Shown here one piece after another: positions 62,088 through 64,000 of a stretch of DNA of 64,000 bases (position 1 is the first letter of the stretch; every line of letters starts with the position of its first letter). Where the stretch lies: positions 18,014 through 82,013 of the forward strand of contig JACQWQ010000072.1 in assembly GCA_016209205.1 (NCBI GenBank), read 5' to 3'. The notes beneath the pieces are model-generated. The model was not told where the DNA came from. It saw only the letters and a list, made by a program, of their open reading frames with translations, and did no database searches. Source of the stretch: Chloroflexota bacterium (GTDB lineage: Bacteria > Chloroflexota > Anaerolineae > UBA4142 > SHND01). The translations under genes and the position numbers were made by a program.

Positions 62088-62744
62088 GTGTCATCTGAAC
62101 CAGCATCGAGCGCGAGTCACTTTAACGCCGAACTGAATTTCGAGCGGCTGGTCTTTTTCAGCGATGCCGTCATGGCAATCGCCATTACCCTGCTAGCGGT
62201 AGAGCTCAAGGTGCCAGAGATCGCTCCCGCGCTGGCGGCGGAAGAGCTGCCGCACGCGCTGCAGGAGATGACGCCCAGGTTCATCAGCTTTGTCATCAGC
62301 TTTTTCGTCATCGGCATCTACTGGATGTCGCACCATCGCGCCTACGGCTTTATCAAACGCTACGACACCCGGCTGCTGCTGCTGAACCTCATTTTTCTGT
62401 TGTTCATCGTCACGCTGCCGTTCGTGACGCACTTGATCGGGGAGTACGGTAACATGCCGCTGCCCAATGTGATTTACGCGCTGGATGTCGCTATGCTTGG
62501 TTTTGCCACCAGCGCGACATGGTTCTATGCCACACATCGCCATCGGCTTGTTGACCCGGCGCTCGACCCACAGCTTGTTCGTTTGATTGGTCTCAGCGCG
62601 GTAAGCGCGCCGCTGATCTTTTTGCTTTCGATACCGTTTGCGCTCGTCACCCCCTACATCCAGGTCATTTGGGTGCTCGCTGCGGTGGCTGCCGCATTTT
62701 TGGGAAGGCGAATCGCGGCGCGGAGCGTGACGGGTGACGGGTGA
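62088..62744 (+). CDS. TMEM175-like potassium channel (DUF1211)
   Basis: A 218-residue protein with six membrane segments and the family signature NFERLVFFSDAVMAIAITLL (R-x-x-x-FSD) in helix 1. Further helices (FISFVISFFVIGIYWMSHHRA, LLLLNLIFLLFIVTLPFVTHLI) match the bacterial TMEM175/DUF1211 pattern. The start is GTG 62088 with CGGAGG upstream. Bacterial members form tetrameric potassium channels. Confidence 0.88.
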   Translation: MSSEPASSASHFNAELNFERLVFFSDAVMAIAITLLAVELKVPEIAPALAAEELPHALQEMTPRFISFVISFFVIGIYWMSHHRAYGFIKRYDTRLLLLNLIFLLFIVTLPFVTHLIGEYGNMPLPNVIYALDVAMLGFATSATWFYATHRHRLVDPALDPQLVRLIGLSAVSAPLIFLLSIPFALVTPYIQVIWVLAAVAAAFLGRRIAARSVTGDG

Positions 62745-62805
62745 CGAGTGACAAGGGAGGGTTGACGTTTCACGCTTTACGTTTCACGCTTCACGTTTCT
62801 CAAAG
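62745..62805. repeat. gacgggtgacg and cacgtttcac-type repeats
   Basis: gacgggtgacgggtgacgag then cgtttcacgctttacgtttc: short imperfect tandem copies between two genes. Confidence 0.6.
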
Positions 62806-62819
62806 AGGAGTGAACAAAG

Positions 62820-64000
62820 ATGCAGCAACCAACACCCAACTCCAACTATTCAGACCGCTATTCCTATCTCTGGCTGCTCGTCGGCGCGGGCTTGAGCTTA
62901 TTTTCAGGCGGACGTTGGACGATTCCGCTTGCGGCATGGTTCAGCGCGATCTTTTGGCTGCGCTTTATGCGAACGCAAAAGCCACTGCGCGGCTATGTGA
63001 TCGCCGTGGTGGTAGGCGCGCTGGTCACCTATATCGCGCTGCAAGGAATCATGCCCGTCGGTCCCAGCGAGTACCTCGTGACCATCGCGATCGGCGCGCC
63101 CATCGCGGTTCTGCCGCTTTTGGCAGATCGTTTGATGGCGCCGCGACTCGGGGGCTTTGTTTCCACGCTTGTGTATCCCACGGCGACCACCGCGCTCGAA
63201 TATCTCATGTCGCTGACTCAACCCTTTGGCACATGGGGTTCGACAGCATACACACAAGCGGACAATCTCGCTTTGATCCAAATCGTATCGGTAACTGGAA
63301 TCTGGGGCATTACTTTTCTGCTGGCGTGGTTCGCGTCGGTGGTGAATTGGGCGTGGGAGCGCGAGTTCGATTGGAAACAAATCCGCGTCGGCGCGGGAAT
63401 TTACGCGGGGATCATGACGCTGGTGTTCTTGTTCGGCGGTGCGCGGTTGGCGCTCTTTGCGCCGTCGTCCGACACAGTCGTCGTAGCAGGGGTTGACTCG
63501 CCCGCGTTTGAATCATTGTGGAAGCAAGAGTTCGAGCCAGTGTTTCTCGGCGGCGGAGACATTGCCGCGCTCAAGTGGGACGCGATTCTCGCCAGAACTC
63601 CCAACGTCAACGACGACTTGCTCAAGTTGAGCGCGCGGGCGGCGCGCGCCGGCGCCAAGATAGTTTTCTGGTCGGAGGCGAGCGCGATTGTGCCGCAAGC
63701 AGAGGAAGCCGCGCTAATCGAGCGCGGGCGCGCCTTGGCGCGGCAAGAACAAATTTATTTGGGCATGACGCTGTGGACGATGCTGCACCGCGACGCGTCG
63801 CTCTTGCCCGCGACCAAAATGGTCGAGAACAAAATCGTGCTGATTGATCCGCAGGGCAACGTGCAGTGGCAGTATCTCAAAACGATTCCGGTGCCGGGCG
63901 CGGAGGAAGCGATGACCGTGAAAGGCGACGGCAAGCTGCCCACTCTCGACACGCCTTATGGACGAATCGCGGCAGCGATTTGCTTTGACATGGATTTCCC
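62820..64000 (+). CDS. Lnt-like acyltransferase / carbon-nitrogen hydrolase (3' end outside window)
   Basis: The frame is open from ATG 62820 (GAGGAG upstream) to the right edge, 393 codons, so it is absent from the ORF track. The N-terminal half has about six membrane segments (YLWLLVGAGLSLFSGGRW; WLRFMRTQKPLRGYVIAVVVGALVTYIAL and others). The C-terminal half is a nitrilase-type domain with the triad pattern: Glu in FWSEASAIVP, Lys in YLKTIPVPGAE and Cys in AAICFDMDF. This matches apolipoprotein N-acyltransferase, which completes lipoprotein maturation, although the substrate could be different. The numerous lipoprotein genes in the window fit this. Confidence 0.8.
   Translation, partial: MQQPTPNSNYSDRYSYLWLLVGAGLSLFSGGRWTIPLAAWFSAIFWLRFMRTQKPLRGYVIAVVVGALVTYIALQGIMPVGPSEYLVTIAIGAPIAVLPLLADRLMAPRLGGFVSTLVYPTATTALEYLMSLTQPFGTWGSTAYTQADNLALIQIVSVTGIWGITFLLAWFASVVNWAWEREFDWKQIRVGAGIYAGIMTLVFLFGGARLALFAPSSDTVVVAGVDSPAFESLWKQEFEPVFLGGGDIAALKWDAILARTPNVNDDLLKLSARAARAGAKIVFWSEASAIVPQAEEAALIERGRALARQEQIYLGMTLWTMLHRDASLLPATKMVENKIVLIDPQGNVQWQYLKTIPVPGAEEAMTVKGDGKLPTLDTPYGRIAAAICFDMDF

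Overview
The window looks like a chromosomal contig from a Chloroflexota bacterium, probably Anaerolineae-like, and possibly metagenome-derived. This is inferred from gene content: a long MalT/LuxR regulator, secreted CSLR[DE]AI beta-helix proteins, FG-GAP and LysM surface proteins, a Ser/Thr kinase fused to sensory modules, toxin-antitoxin pairs, and many short inverted repeats between genes. GC is moderately high throughout, except for an apparently AT-richer patch near 28.5-30.6 kb. I see no rRNA, tRNA or CRISPR array.

Layout. 0-9 kb (mostly minus strand): a secreted protein of 48-residue repeats cut by the left edge, small secreted or lipoproteins, a kinase/DNRLRE/FHA/winged-helix fusion, an SRPBCC protein and an unknown protein. 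9.6-15.8 kb (plus): a NarX/NarL-type two-component system (kinase frame broken twice), then two tiny membrane proteins, a HybA-like Fe-S protein and a HybB/NrfD-like membrane subunit. 16.3-28.3 kb: a surface 5'-nucleotidase, formate-tetrahydrofolate ligase (frameshifted), a toxin-antitoxin island (20.4-23.4 kb), a type-B carboxylesterase, an aldo/keto reductase, a membrane protein and folD. 28.4-32.6 kb (minus): a secreted carbohydrate-binding-type gene with an in-frame stop, a histidine kinase, and a response regulator that has lost its receiver domain. 33-36.5 kb (plus): ECF sigma factor, anti-sigma-like protein and envelope proteins, ending in a damaged YceI gene. 36.4-40.6 kb: a DUF1573-like protein with an in-frame UGA, a PAS histidine kinase, heme A synthase and a DUF6438 lipoprotein. 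41-47.5 kb: a divergent Fpg/MutM glycosylase, a zinc-ribbon protein, a YyaL-like C-terminal half, a cyclase and two LysM proteins. 47.7-64 kb: an FG-GAP protein, guaA, a MalT-like regulator, two beta-helix proteins, a CPBP protease, two SnoaL-like proteins, a TMEM175-like channel and an Lnt-like enzyme cut by the right edge.

The genes fall into envelope and surface functions, signal transduction (three histidine kinases, one Ser/Thr kinase, one ECF sigma factor, one MalT-like regulator), one-carbon and purine metabolism (fhs, folD, guaA) and a HybAB-like electron-transfer module. Three secreted or unknown genes share a similar 5' leader ending in an intrinsic terminator just upstream of the start codon. 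Several mobile-element-like hairpin families (MITE-like) lie between genes.

Caution: several genes carry frameshifts, in-frame stops or mid-domain junctions. Some of these may be assembly or consensus errors rather than biology. All domain names are from recognition of sequence motifs; no database search was run.
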